Shown: positions 33,673 through 46,889 of the stretch, piece after piece
Layout: each line of letters starts with the position of its first letter
Position numbering within the stretch: the first letter of the stretch is position 1
DNA from: Pristionchus mayeri
Taxonomy: Eukaryota; Nematoda; Chromadorea; Rhabditida; Neodiplogasteridae
Reading direction: 5' to 3'
DNA: 64,000 nucleotides
Assembly: GCA_036245805.1 (NCBI GenBank)
Contig: BTRK01000005.1
Coordinates: 34,329,469-34,393,468 of the forward strand
Position numbers and translations under genes: made by a program
Notes under the pieces: generated by a model
Seen by the model: only the letters and a program-made list of their open reading frames with translations
Told to the model about the DNA's origin: nothing
Databases searched by the model: none

Positions 33673-35117
33673 TATAAGAGAGACTTTTTGTGACAGTGAA
33701 CATATGCTTGGCACTAGGCCAAAAGTCGAAATCCTCTTAAATGTTCATACATGTAGTACTCGGTGAGTGTATCTCAGGCATGTCATATTTAGTATTCTAA
33801 ATCCTTCTCTGGGGAATGAAATGTCCGAAAATTTTAGTCCGAAAAACTTTAGTCCGAAAATTTCAATTTTCGAAATTTACCATTTCGCAACCGATCAGAG
33901 CGACTGATAGCTCTAAAAATGCGCAATATTCAACTGATCATACCTATAAAATTTTAGATGAATTGGCTTGAAACTGTTTGAGAAAAATAAAATATTTTTT
34001 AGTTCATGTGGAAAGGAACCTTTTTTATTTGCTTGGTTTGTAGCGCTCACCGATTACTATTTACAGAAAAATTATGAGCGAAAAAAATGGGGACATGTGT
34101 ATTGAAATTTTCGAAAAACTGAAATAAGTCAGTTCGTAATAAAATTTCGGGCCACCGTATCCTGACAAGAGAATACCTCGCAAATCTGTGAACATCGATG
34201 AATTTTTTAATCCTTTGGGATTCGAAAGTTTGAGTGTGGAACCTAACTGGCACATAATATATAACAATTGAAATCGTTCGCTAAATGGCTGAAATCGAGG
34301 AGAGGTTCTGAAAATGGTGAACTGGTGTATTTTCTAAATTGCCTGAAATATTTGCCCACAACTTTTTCAATGAATTTTCACATAAATCACCACAACCTAA
34401 TCCGATAATACGATTTCAATTCATGTGAAGCGACAGTGGTCAATTTTGACAATTTGAAAAATGCACCATTTTACAAGTTTCAACCTACTTTCGATTTCAG
34501 TCATTTAGCGAACGATTTCAATTGTTATCTATTATGTGCCAGTTAGGTTCCACACTCGAAATCCCAAAGGATTAAAAAAATCATCAATGTTCACAGATTT
34601 GCGAGGTATTGTCTTGTCAGGATACGGTAGCCCGAAATTTCATTACGAACTGACTTATTTCAGTTTTTCGAAAATTTCTATACACATGTCCCAATTTTTT
34701 TCGCTCATAATTTTTCTGTAAATAGTAATCGGTGAGCGCTACAAACCAAGCAAATAAAAAAGGTTCCTTTCCACATTGCCGAATGAACTAAAAAATATTT
34801 TATCCGAAATTTGAGTTTTTCTCAAACAGTTTCAAGCCAATTCATTTAAACTTTTATAGGTACGATCAGTTGAATATTGCGCATTTTTAGAGACATCAGT
34901 CGTTCTGATCGGTTGCGAAATGGTAAATTTCGAAAATTGAAATTTTCGGGCTAAAGTACATTTCATTCCCCAGAGAAGGATCTATAACACTAAATATTAC
35001 ATGCCTGAGATACACTCACCGAGTACTACATGTATGCACATTTAGGAGGATTTCGACTTTTGGCCTAGTGCCAAGGGTATCTACAAATATGTTCACCGAG
35101 TCAAAAAGTCTCTCATA
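33673..35117. repeat. 1.44-kb palindrome in intron 2 of copy A
   Basis: The outer ends TATAAGAGAGACTTTTTGTG and AAAAAGTCTCTCATA mirror each other. The arms stay in register down to a centre near 34390, with scattered mismatches. No coding capacity. Both arms include GCACTAGGCCAAAAGTCGA near the outside, distantly like the GGCACTAGG family. Confidence 0.8.
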
Positions 35118-35545
35118 ATTTCTAAATAGTTACAAACGTTCTTCCATTGGAAATATTTATATAATATGTTTATACATGTATAACACTTCATAAATCAGTT
35201 TATTATGTTCAGGAAACTGTATTTGAAGAAGAAGAAGTCTCACTTGGGAGTGTTCCCTGTTCACCGCACTTACCTGTCCACTCCCTGGAGTATTGATGCC
35301 TCTGCACAATTTAAATTAATGAATGCCGATGAAGATAATCATCGAGAACTCGAGGTCTGTTAATTAATCGCTAAATATTTATATTACTCCAATATATAAA
35401 AGTGGGAATACGCAAATATTATTGTTGACCTTTTGTTTAGCTCAAAGAGGTGTTTCGCAACGGGCATTCAAGATGTGGCTTTACTGAGTTTATTCCATGG
35501 AAGGACCTTTTCGATAAAGATAAGATCATTCATTATTCAATAAGA

Positions 35546-36830
35546 TATGACGCCGTACTCCTAAGAATCGAACAAACGTTGGAACACCAATTTTTCAATA
35601 ATATGGAGTCCGGGGTACTTTTTCATGCTGATGATGATGGTCGACTTCATTTTGCATAATTGACCCTCAATGAAGCACTATTTCACCCTTTAAAATCGCG
35701 AAATTTTTGGTTTATTTGATTGAGCGCGAGTAGAAGTGGCTTTAAAAATCTGAAAATTGTTTTTACGGGGTAGTTTTTCATGCTCTACACGATGGTTTTG
35801 TCAAAAGTATCGCTTGAAAATTCCTCTATTAGTTTACAGATAATATTCATCGCTAAAACTCAAAAGTAGAAGCCGCCATTTGGTGTGTACGCAGTTTGCC
35901 TAGTAAGTAGGCTGTATTCCGATTTTTGGACAATTTGAAGTAAAGGGTTTTTAGTTATGCCTCTTTCAATTTTACGATTTCAAAAACTCCTCATGCCGCT
36001 CTTATTAGTCAACGACCAAGAGAGCGCACTTGCCCTGCCACACTAACATACTGGATGGCGCAATTGGTTGTGCGTATGACTGTCATGCTGCGGGTCGCTG
36101 GTTCAATCTCCGTTTGTGCAAAAATTTGATTTTTTTCTTTGTTTGTACGATAGTATGTTTCATTCTCTAACATTCATCATTTTTTCCTCAAAACACTTTT
36201 TTAAAACGTTTGAAAATTAAGCCCAGAAACAAATACAAAAGTTGCTCTCAGCTGGGGATTGAACCAGCTACCCACTGCATGAGAGTCAGATGCACAACCA
36301 ATTGCGCCATCCAGTATGTTGGTGTGCCAGGGCAAGTGCGCTCTCTTGGTAATAAGAGCGACATGAGGAGTTTCTGAAATCGTAAAATTGAAAGATGCAT
36401 AACTAAAAACCCTTTACTTCAAATTGTCCAAAAATCGGAATACAGCCTATTTACTAGGCAAACTGCGTGCACACCAAATGGCGGCTTCTACTTTTGAGTT
36501 TTAGCGATGAATATTATCTGTAAACCAATGAAGGAATTTTCAAGCGATGCTTTTGACAATACCATCGTGTTGAACATGAAAATCTACCCCGGAAAAATAA
36601 TTTTCCGATTTTTAAAGCCACTTCTACTCGCGCTCAATCAAATAAACAAAAAATTTCGCGATTTTAATAGGTGAATTAGTGCTTCATTGAGAGTCAATTA
36701 TGCAAAATGAAGTCGACCATCGTGATCAGCATGAAAAAGTACCCCGGATTCCATATTATTGAAAAATTGGTGTTCCGGATCCTACGTAAATTGTCTGAGC
36801 TTACGAATACGGCGTCATATATCCTAAGAA
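35546..36830. repeat. 1.28-kb palindrome with tRNA-like boxes, intron 4 of copy A
   Basis: The arms are about 35546-36150 and 36225-36830. The inner part of each arm carries a tRNA-like block: TGGCGCAATTGG (A-box-like), and GGTTCAATCTCC in the left or GGTTCAATCCCC in the right (B-box-like). In the right arm the block is on the minus strand (about 36240-36315) with a perfect GCTGG/CCAGC T-stem. The acceptor stem does not pair, so neither is a functional tRNA gene. Confidence 0.75.
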
Positions 36831-38157
36831 AATTATCTTTCAGGGATTCCAAAATGACGGACGAATCAATATTAAAGCTCGATTCACTCTTTCGAATATC
36901 ATTGGAATCAGGTAATTAATTTTGTACTTTTTGCATAAATACCTGTTTCCAACCAAGATTCATTTTTATGTTTTTCTTTCTATCTTGAAATATCTGAAAA
37001 CAACATTTTGAAAGTGATCCCACCAATTAGCTATGTTTTCTATCACTCGTTAAAGCAATACTACGTTTCAAGACATTAATTTTTCGGTTGCAGCCCTATT
37101 ATTAACTTCACTAATCCTGATGAGTCCCTTCACGATGTCGCGTTTGTTCTCGATGGAGAGAAACTATACGCAAGCAAGCAGGTATTTTTAGACGAATATG
37201 CTTGCAAACTTTCCTGTATGGCAGATTCTCGCTATTCATTCACCCGTTTTCAATGCGATGTTCTTTGGCAATTTTGCTGAGAGGGAGAAGAAGGAAATCG
37301 TGCTGAGTGATGTTGATCGAGAGGTAACACAAACTCTAGATAGTAAGCATCTAACTTCTCCATTCAGAGCTTTCATCTGATTCTCCAAGTGATATACAAT
37401 CGGTCATATAATATCAATGGTTTGAAAGTGAGCCATTTTGTCATGACTAATATTTTTTGCAGATGAACCTATTCTGCTGGAGTCGCTGCTTTTGCTTGCA
37501 GATCGATTTGATATCAAGGTATGTAAAATTTGCGTACTTACATGATTGAGTGAATGTGAAATAATGAGAAGCACAGGCAAATGCTGACATGAAAGATTTC
37601 TCTAGCTATATGGCAATAGGCGCAATTGAAGAAAATATATTACTTTTTTTCAGACACGCAGCATTTATTACAATATGCCGGAAATGTATACCGAAAGTTG
37701 AAGTACCTTCGAATTACACAGTAGTCGATACAAGATGAAATGCTTGAATTTGAAGTATGCTATCGATCGAGTGGGGGGGGTGATCATCGATTCGAAAACA
37801 TTACCACCTGTGAAGAAACTTCTCTTCTCTGATAATCACGATTCCTGCCGATTCGTCAAATTAAATGTCGGTTTACGCTATGCTTCATGATTATGTTTTT
37901 TTTTCGAACACAGCACAATCGATTTTTTCATGAAAAACAACAAACAAATATTTAGATTAAGAAATAAATATTCAGGATATCTCTTTGGAAGAGATCCGTC
38001 TACAGCAAGCGGATTCGGGGGGCGGCTCATATATTCAGAGGAATGTTGAATGTGAGTTGGCCGCTTGTTTCACTCTAACTGACTAAGGTTGTGCAGGCTT
38101 CAGAGGAGTATCAGCAACTGTCTGATGCAACTAAGTCGGAGTGCGATGAAGTGCTGG

Positions 38158-38425
38158 CACAGGTGAAAAACCCATGGTCAAACCTACCATAGGATTACTC
38201 CTATGGTGGATCCTAAGGTATGGGGTTCGAATCCCAACCTCTACAGTCACCTTTGCCAAGCTTCGGGGGAAGTACCCAACAGTAGGCAAAAATTGTACGA
38301 GCTTGGCAAAAGTCACTGCAGAGGCCGGGACTCGAACTCACCCTACCATAGGTATGTAAATTACAGCGCCTTAGACCACTAGGCCACGGTTTCTAAAGAT
38401 AGGATGACCATGCTTTTTCATCTCT
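38158..38425. mobile_element. tRNA-derived foldback element, copy 1, inside exon 12 of copy A
   Basis: The right half on the minus strand has TGGCCTAGTGGTCTAAGGCGC (A-box-like, about 38366-38387) and GAGTTCGAGTCCCGG (B-box-like). The left half carries GGGGTTCGAATCCCAACC in the opposite orientation, so the element is an inverted pair around CCAAGCTTCG...CGAGCTTGG. GTGCTGG occurs at both insertion edges (about 38151 and 38432), a candidate target duplication. A second copy is at 41321-41550. Confidence 0.65.
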
Positions 38426-38483
38426 GAGTGCTGGAGAGGTTTTATGGGCAGAATCCGGAACATAAGTAAGTAGTGTCTAAATT

Positions 38484-38672
38484 ATTTTACTAATTGGTTG
38501 GCAAAGCGGTTGCGGTCTTGCGGGCCCCACAAAGGGAGGGAGAGGGTCGCGGGGCCCACAGAGGCGTTACAGTCCCCGCATCCCCCTCCCCTCCTCTATT
38601 AGAGGTTGCGGGCCCCGCAAAATCGCAAGGTAGCTGTCCTCGCAACGCCCGAATAGCCAACACTAATTTAAA
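38484..38672. repeat. GC-rich palindromic segment in intron 12 of copy A
   Basis: TTGCGGGCCCCACAAA faces TTGCGGGCCCCGCAAA-type sequence, and the ends GGTTGGCAAAG and GAATAGCCAACACTAA are imperfect inverted repeats. Unlike its AT-rich surroundings, it is strongly G+C-rich. Confidence 0.4.
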
Positions 38673-38819
38673 TGATACCCATGCACTAATTGTCCTAAAA
38701 AAGCGATACCCAAAAGTTCCGTGCAACATAGGACGAAGTAACGTCACTATTATTGAGAGGGGAATGGCGTGATGATACCACTACCTCTCTGAGTCGCTCT
38801 CGTTTCATGTATGCGTACT

Positions 38820-39135
38820 CACAAGGAATGGCCGCGAGGGTAGGTTGGAGTTTTTGAACGAGACCTAGCGGGATCGAAAGAGGATCAAATTCTAAGAACT
38901 TCTACGTTTTTCATATCTGCTGAGGAGACATGTGGATGTCTGCGCTCATAGTGGGGAGAGGTGCAAAACCGTCAATTTCTCATGCTATGTTCCGAAATTC
39001 CACTACCACCCAGCCGTCCACAGAGGCCTTCAGCAGATATCGAAAACTTAGAAGTTCTTAGAATTTGATCCTCTTTCGATCCCGTTAGGTCTCGTTCCAA
39101 AACTCCAACCTACCCTCGCGGCCACTCCTTGTCAG
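38820..39135. repeat. Palindrome in intron 12 of copy A
   Basis: The left arm AAGGAATGGCCGCGAGGGTA to about 38930 is mirrored at about 39020-39135 (TACCCTCGCGGCCACTCCTT). A 90-bp non-matching centre lies between. Confidence 0.75.
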
Positions 39136-39433
39136 TACATTTTACCTCCCTCTTTTTGAAAATTTTTCTACTCGATGCGATTGGTGCGCGCGTCCCGGGG
39201 CAAAGCGGCGCTGCGAGAGTGCACGCTAGGGTGTCCGGGTTAGTATCAGTGTCGAGTGGGAGGGTAAGTGGATGGTGCAAGCATACGGGAAGCGCGTGAG
39301 AGCGACTCAAAAGGCAGCGATTTAGCTACGGTGATAGCGACATCGCCACCCTCCCCTTTCTCTACGAGAAAGATTGGTATGCCGCAATCATGCATCCTCG
39401 CGGGTTTCGAATCGTCTAACTAGTGGATCATTA

Positions 39434-39456
39434 GCCCCGGCGCGAAGCGCCGGGGC
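39434..39456. repeat. Perfect GC-rich hairpin
   Basis: GCCCCGGCGC, a 3-nt loop (GAA), then GCGCCGGGGC: a 10-bp perfect stem. It lies in intron 12 of copy A, in otherwise unassigned sequence between 39136 and 40480. Function unknown. Confidence 0.7.
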
Positions 39457-40482
39457 AATTTTGGCCGGGAAACGAGACATTCCCACGATCGGAAAGGTTC
39501 ATGACAGGGTAGGGTATCGACATCCGTTCAAACTCAAATACAAGTATCCATTTTTTGGGAATCTTCTGCAGGAACATAAGAGATGCTAAATCCGAAATTT
39601 CAAGTCTCTATCACAACCGGAAGTGCCTCAGGCTGACTCCACTTTTTGTCGGTTTCGTGGCGTCCCGGTTTTTTGAGTTGAGTCCGCGAGCATCGTAGAG
39701 AGACGTGCTATAGCTCATTCGATATAGCGTACACGGTTGCCCGCCCAGAGACTTTTCCGAATTGTGAAATTCCTACTGGAAAGGTACGAAAATTGCCTTC
39801 AAAGTTCGAAATGTTGACCCCTCTGGCGGTTCGGGAACATTTTCGGCTACCCAAGCTCTCAATGGAAAATTCAAGTTCCTACCGGTCTACTTTAGACTAA
39901 TGTTGATACGGCGAATCCAATGAGCTTCATTGCAAAAGATCGGTTTCCATCTTTAGGTGCTAGCACCTGCCAAGCATTTTCCCGCGCGAATTTGTCCCTC
40001 TGCCTGCTTCTCCTCTCTCCCTCCCCGCGCCTCTCTCTCTCGGCCAGGTCAAAGGTCGCAAAACACGCGAGTCGTCTCAAGTTGTTAACATTCTGTGGAA
40101 GCGAAAAACAAAATTGAAGCTAGAGCAAAATAATTTCCATATTTGGAATCAGCGTGTAAAATTACCCATGGCGGCATGGTTTGCTGGTTTCGAACAGTCA
40201 CTTTCAGTTTTGTACCCTCTGGGAGAGGAGAGGGAGGAGGAGAGAGTTGAAAGCTTCCGACCTAAGATACTTTAGAATAGCCCACAGGGAAAATACCTAA
40301 TTACGCGATGTGTTCCTCTCAATTAAAGCATAATTCTATCAGCTGACGACTCCATGCATCACTCGAATCATACTACTCCATTAGACCCGAGCCGAGATTC
40401 CTCTTCCTGTCCATTCAATGTACTATAGAGAAAACGATAATCACGAAAACAATTTAATCGCTCCGCGCCAATGAAAGTCCCG

Positions 40483-40917
40483 AGATCCACCTTCCGTGGG
40501 AAGGTGGCGTATCCTGGCTTTGCAAGCAAAGTCAACAGCTGATTGAATTTTGACAAAATCTCAACTCAATGAAAGGAGTGAGATCATACTATTCAAAACA
40601 ATCAGTTAATAAAAGTTCCGGGATCAACAGCCAAAATTCGCACACTATTTTCTGAAATCTCACGAAGAAATCTGAATATTTATAACATAAAAATCATTGA
40701 TTTTAAATATTTTTCAAATTCACCTTATGACATTGTATTATAACGGAGATAGTGAGCGAATTTTGGCTGTTGATCCCGGGACTTTTATTGAACTGATTGT
40801 TTTGAATAGTATGATCTCACTCCTTTCATTGAGTTGAGATTTTGCCAAAATTCTCTCAGCTGTTGACTTTGCTTGCAAAGCCAGGATACGCCACCTTCCC
40901 ACGGAAGGTGGATTCCA
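40483..40917. repeat. 435-bp palindrome with ATCCACCTTCCGTGGGAAGG ends
   Basis: Inverted ends ATCCACCTTCCGTGGGAAGG continue inward through GCGTATCCTGGCTTTGCAAG and TGAGATCATACTATTC to an AT-rich centre near 40680-40730. Probably a non-autonomous foldback transposon. It ends about 20 bp before the exon 13 acceptor of copy A. Confidence 0.8.
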
Positions 40918-41320
40918 TATTAACTTATTATTCAGTCGACAGGAAGATGGACACACAGAGATCAGAGAGGGAGAGAATCTAAAGGAAGAATGCTATCCAA
41001 ATAGTAGGTTCTCAGAAAAGAAATGATCTGTAGTGAGATATGATCAATCGATTACTTCATAAATATATTTAATACTTTGTAAAGCGAAGGCGACTTAAAT
41101 AATTCGTCAGATCTGGTGGCATCTGGTTGCTTCTTATCACAGTTTGACATGTACAATATGGATGGCGAGGAACTTGATACTGGTGACGTTATCGACAGAG
41201 AAGGTGACGCGACAGAAGCAAACTATATCGGAGGATTGATGTGGTGAGCGAATTGAGTATTTTTCCATCGACTCAAAATATGGCAAGATATGGCCAGCAC
41301 TGTTGTGCGAGCACAGATGA

Positions 41321-41550
41321 AAAAAACCCCGTGGTCAGGATCTACCATAGGATCACTACTATGGTAGTTCTCAAGGTGTGGGGTTCGAATGCCATCCTGT
41401 ACAGTCGTTTTTTCCAAGCTTCGAGGGAAGTACCCAACAGTAGGCTAAATTTGTACAAGCTTGGCAAAAGGTACTGCAAAGGTCGATACTCGAACTCCAT
41501 ACCATGGGATGAAAAATAAGGCGCCTAAAACCACTAGGAGACGCAATGGA
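41321..41550. mobile_element. tRNA-derived foldback element, copy 2, intron 14 of copy A
   Basis: It parallels the 38158-38425 copy throughout: CCTACCATAGGAT-like start, GGGGTTCGAATGCCATCC, CAAGCTTCG...GTACAAGCTTGG, then a minus-strand TACTCGAACTCC block and ACCACTAGG. More decayed in its promoter-like boxes. It ends some 10 bp before the exon 15 acceptor. Confidence 0.65.
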
Positions 41551-43119
41551 AGCGTTGCAGGTCACTCGATGGTAAATGTGAGGTTATCCCTCATACTGAT
41601 GAGAACAATCGTCTACTTATGTCAGTAATGCTCGTGGCTAATGAAGATAGGCCTATTACATTCGATTGGAAGGCAGAGGGAATCATGGAGGTATCAAAAC
41701 GATTAATTGTTTTTCCTATCAGCTGTCATCTTATAAGTATATGTATGAATGGTTGTGTTTAATTAATATCAACTAATATTTTACCCGACATTCAGATTGA
41801 TGCATACTTTCGTGCTAAAAGTTATGTTCTGATGGACCAATCTGACCCGTCCTATTCTTCCGAGTCTATCGATGAGAATGGGAAGCAAATAAATTCTCAG
41901 TCTACTAATCCCTATCCGATTAAAAAACAGGCTAGTACTTCAGTTATATTTTGTAAAATTATGTTGTGAAATTGCATAATTTATTTTCAATTCTAAATTT
42001 TTTAAACTTAAAAGTTTACTTAAAAGTTTATTTTAATTCTATTGTAGTTCTCATTCACTCTGGATAAAAATAACCGCAAGGGTGTCACTGGATACATTTG
42101 CGTTATAAAGGACACGTGGACTGGAACCGGGAGAGCAGATAGAGATGGATGGTATAACCCGAAGATGTGTGTGAAGACGCGTATTCACTTGACTAAGGTC
42201 ACTGGAATGAGGTGATTTTTTAGATATTATTTTTTTATAATAATTAAAATTTTTGCATTGTGTTATGTTATGAATAATATTCATATTAAGAAAGGGTTTA
42301 TAATAGTATGATTCGGTGTTAAGAGTAGTAACTGACTGAACAAAATACTCGGGATAAAGTCGATAAGGCATCATTTTCTAGTAATAATCGTATTATTCTA
42401 AAAATACGCAAACGCTACATGCGGAAAGTGCACAGTTTTATGCTCAATTCAAAAGAGGGGCGCACTCCAAGCAGTCCGGGTTTATCTTTCATGTATATTT
42501 CCCAAAGAACCCGGCCCTCCACTCGCTCACTTTAGCAATGGTATTGATCAGTAAGACTTTGGAATGTCTCGATCGCTACTAGAACATCACTAGCATTCCC
42601 GTCGCGGCTCAACACAGCATTGGGAGTGAGAGCGTTGCGTGCCGCGGGCGGTCCCCAATTTTTTTGGGAAATTTTGTCAGAAGCGAAACTCCGCCCATTA
42701 TTTCCGTAACCGCACTTTTTTGAGAAATCAATCAATTTATCTTATCAGGCGGAAGCGCTCAGAAGATGATAGGTCGGTAGTCTTCATAAGTTGCACTCCA
42801 CCATTGAGAGATACCTCGATATCTAGCCCTACCCGCCTCTTTGACCCAATACCCTTGTGCCTTGTGATGCGACCCCAACCGATTTGACCCCATCGACGGG
42901 TCTCCGTTTCATTCCCATCCCACTCGACAATATTGTGCAATACAACTTCCCTCGGAATAAATATTAGGCTGGAAAGAAAGTGATGTTAGATTTGGACCCT
43001 TATGTTTGAACCTGCCTAATCTTCTTTGCGTTAAACACCTTAAGCTAACTTGCTTGCATACATTAGGGGAATACTTGACCAATTTAAGCATATATTCAAA
43101 TCACATCAGGCATTATGGG

Positions 43120-43455
43120 TGTTGTATATTATCGTAAATAATACAATAAGCAACTAAGTCAGATATCCTATTTAAGTAATAAGCCTGACCCGCCGATATA
43201 TCGTTGCTCCCCCGTATTCCCTTACTCTATCGTAATATTTGTATGGCAAATATCCCACCACGATTACTCTGCCGATGCACTATGTATTACTGTATCTTCC
43301 CGGCCTTCTACTGAATTTGGGATTCTCGCTGGTTCTCTCCCCTGTCCCCTAATCTCTTTACAGTTTCTTCGTTTCTCTTCTTTATTTCGCTACCGATAAA
43401 CTACTACAACAACGCAACGTCCACACGCACAACGAGCACAAGGAAATTCACAATA
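43120..43455 (+). repeat. 5' LTR
   Basis: Begins TGTTGTATATTATCG and ends CACAATA. It contains TATTTAAG near 43167, a possible TATA-like core. Same length as the 3' LTR. Confidence 0.9.
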
Positions 43456-43475
43456 TTGGCGATCAGGAGTAACTC
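43456..43475 (+). other. Putative primer-binding site
   Basis: The sequence immediately after the 5' LTR, TTGGCGATCAGGAGTAACTC, is where a tRNA 3'-end complement is expected; TGGCGA starts 1 nt inside. The cognate tRNA was not determined. Confidence 0.5.
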
Positions 43476-43748
43476 GAATTCAGGGAAGTGATTTTATTCG
43501 CTTTCTTTGTTTTTTTTCGATTATTTTCTTTGTGTTCCTTGACTGAAAAGCGGACTCCTGTGTGCGGTCCGTCAGAGAATCTCCTGTGTGCGGATTCTCT
43601 GTTTCGTTATACCGGTGTGTCACTCCACATAAGGTGCGGTGACTAGATCCGAGACCTGAATTGATTTTTCGTTTTGTGTACACGAAGTGCTGCCAAAATT
43701 CTGATTTTGGGCAGAGAACTTGTCGAGTGACAAACGAATTTCGTCAGA

Positions 43749-46700
43749 ATGGCTCCAGTGTTGGATGCGAGTGCAGATATTGCATCCACACTGAAGTTGA
43801 TGCAACAGATGATGGAAGCACAACAGGAGGAGTTGAGAATACTGAGAGAACAAAAAGAGAGTGGAACTTCCAGTGGAACTTAGACGGTTTCAAAGGCACG
43901 TGGACCTACCGTAGACTCCCTTGAGAAGCAGATCAGGACTTTCACGTACAATCCAGATGAGGGATGGACCTTCGAAGCCTGGTGGACACGTCATGAGGAT
44001 CTCTTTGAGAGCAACGTCACATCAACTATGGATGATGAGGAGAAGAGTCGAATTATGCTGAGACATGTGGAGGACACTGTCGATCGGCAATTCAGAGACC
44101 ACATCCGACCAAAGAAGCTGAGTGAGTTGACATTCAAGGAAGTCAAGGAAGTGATGGTCAAACTGTTCGGTGATAAGAAGACACTATTCGAGAAGAGACT
44201 CGATATGTTCAATCTCAAGATGTCGAAGGTGCACATCGACGATCTTCGAGAGTTTGCAACGAGAGTAAACCGAGTGGTGGAGGACGCGGACGTGAGTGGC
44301 CTCACCCCTGACAAGATCAAGACGATGGTCTTCCTAGCAGGTGTGGACCTACCAAGGCACACCGGTGCAATGTTTCACATCATCAATGGGATGAAGAAGG
44401 AGGAGAGTCCAACTCTCGAGAAGTTACTCGAGATTGCTGATACTTTCAAGGAGGCTTAGCATGACTCGCAAACTGTCACTGCTCAGAATCGATCGCAAGT
44501 GAATGCAATCGAAGGGAAGTTCAGCAAGTCCAAGGAGCGACAGAACAAGAAGCAGGCAGACAGTGGATACAAGTGCTATCGCTGTGGGAGAAATCACGAG
44601 GCAAAGACTTGTGCTCATTCGAGTACGGTATGTCATAAGTGTTCCAAGGTGGGACATCTGGCTGTAGTATGCCGATCGTCGCCAACCAATAAGGGATACA
44701 AGAAGAAGGCAAAGATGAATATGATCGTGGGTGAACTCACAGCGAACGAGAGCAAGTTCAATGTGAGGATGAAGATGGAGGGAAGTGACGTGACCATGGG
44801 TGTCGATACGGGATCTGACCTCACTTTCATCTCAGAGAAAACATGGAGAAGGATTGGTTCCCCGACCAAGTCAACAGCCGATGCGTACGCTGTGTGTGCT
44901 AATGGCTCATCAATGGAACTGGAAGGGAAGTGCATGGTTACTCTGGAAATGAATGGCATTACCATACACGGATCAGTATACATCACGGAGAAGCAGACGA
45001 ACCTGCTTGGAAAGGATCTCATTCCTTTCTTCTTTACTCTTGTGCCCAACCAGAAGATGGAAGCACATGTGAATGCTGTGAAGGCAGATGCCGGGTACAG
45101 TGAGATGGTCCGAAGAGAATTCTCTGAGATTTGCCAAGAAGGGCTCGGACTCTGTACCGAGATGAAAGCTTCGCTAAGCCTGAAGAAGGACTCGAAGCCG
45201 GTATTCTGCAAGAGGCGAGACATCCCTCTCGCACTCGTGAGCAAGGTCGACGATGAGCTTGACCGATTGCTCAAACTGGAGGCGATTGAGCCAGTAGATT
45301 ACACTGACTGGGCTGCTCCAATTCTGATTGTTCCCAAGGCAAATGGGAAGCCGAGAGTGTGTGTTGATTTCTCAACAGGTCTGAATGACCGACTCGAAGC
45401 ACACAATCACCCATTGCCACTCGTATCGGAGATTATGGCTAAGCTGGAAGGATGTACGGTATTCACACAGATTGATCTGTCTGATGCATACCTCCAAATC
45501 GCCGTCGATGATTCAAGCAAGAAACTGCTGGGAATTAGTACTCATCGTGGAATCTTCCGGTATAAGAGACTTCCTTTCGGAGTGAGTGCAGCACCTGGAG
45601 TTTTCCAGAAGTGTATGGATACGATGTTGGCAGGATGCAAGAACGCATCTGCGTATCTCGATGACATTGTAATCGGAGGAGATACGAAGGACCATCACGA
45701 TCAGAATCTCAAGGAGGTTCTTCGCAGAATCCAGGAATACGGTTTCAGAATCCGACCCGAGAAATGCAGTTTCGGTAAGGAGAAAATACGCTACCTCGGA
45801 TTTGTGATGGACAAGAATGGTCGAAGACCAGATCCAGAGAAGGTGCGAGCAGTGAAAGAGATGCCCGAACCACAGGATGAGTCGTCACTGAGATCATTCC
45901 TCGGTATGGCGAACTACTACTCAGAATACATACGTGATATGTACAAACTGAGAGTTCCTCTGGATAAACTGCTGAAGAAGGACAGCAAGTGGAACTGGAG
46001 CACAGAGTGTGCTCAGTCGTTCAAGGAGATCAAGTCGATACTGGCATCGGACTTGAATCTCATTCATTTCGATCCATCCAAGGAGATTGTTCTGGCAACT
46101 GATGCAAGTGAGAAAGGAATCGGAGCGGTATTAGCACACCGTATCAATGGAAAGTTGAGGCCGATTGCTCACGCATCGAGAACTCTCAAGGATGCCGAGA
46201 CACGATACTCTCAGATCGAGAAGGAGGGCCTTGGAATCATTTTCGGTATCCTCAAGTTTCATCACTACATCTATGGTCGACGATTCGTACTGCAGACGGA
46301 CCATAAACCCTTATTGGCAATTTTTGGTTCGAAGACAGGAGTGAAGGTGCATACAGCAAAGAGACTGTACCATTGGAGCACGCTTCTCCTTGGATACTCA
46401 TTTGACATGGAGTACATAAATACAGAGGCTTTCGCATATGCTGATGCACTGTCTCGATTGATTTCCACTTCAAGGAGCGAGGTGGATGTGGATGAGGATA
46501 TCCTAGGTCTGGGAGAGATCGAGAAGACTGTCTGCAATGCTGTCTCAAGCTGTATTGGCAGGATGCCTCTCACTGAGAAGATCCTCTTGGAAGAGACTGA
46601 CAAGGATACCGTACTCCAGAAGGTGAAGCATTACCACCTGTCGAAGTGGCCAGATTACCGTACCCTGAAGAAGAATTCTATGAGAGTACAACTGATGCCT

Positions 46701-46889
46701 TTCTTCAGTCGCAGGGCAGATCTGAGCATCATCAAGGGATATGTATTCATATCTGACAAGATTGTCAAGATTGTCGTCACTACAGAAGAAAGTGCTCGAG
46801 GTACTTCATTCGGGTCACCCTGGAATCGTTCGAATGAAAGGACTTGCTCGACAGAGTTGTTACTGGAGTGGCATGGATACTCAAATTGA
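43749..46889 (+). pseudogene. Retrotransposon gag-protease-RT-RNase H frame, interrupted by two TAG codons
   Basis: One frame runs from ATG 43749 to 46889, broken by TAG at 43881-43883 and 44457-44459. The first part is gag-like (capsid-type helices, about 43900-44450). After the second TAG come two CCHC zinc knuckles (44574-44612 and 44631-44672), an aspartic protease active site D-T-G-S (44805-44816), reverse transcriptase with a YLDD catalytic box (45654-45665), and an RNase H catalytic Asp (TDAS, 46101). The frame then loses homology after about 46780, where integrase continues in another frame. Either the copy is defective or it relies on stop readthrough; three independent interruptions favour defective. 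Confidence 0.85.

Noticed and set aside
36225..36315. Functional tRNA gene
   Set aside because: A- and B-box-like blocks and a T-stem are present, but the acceptor stem does not pair and the anticodon arm is poor.
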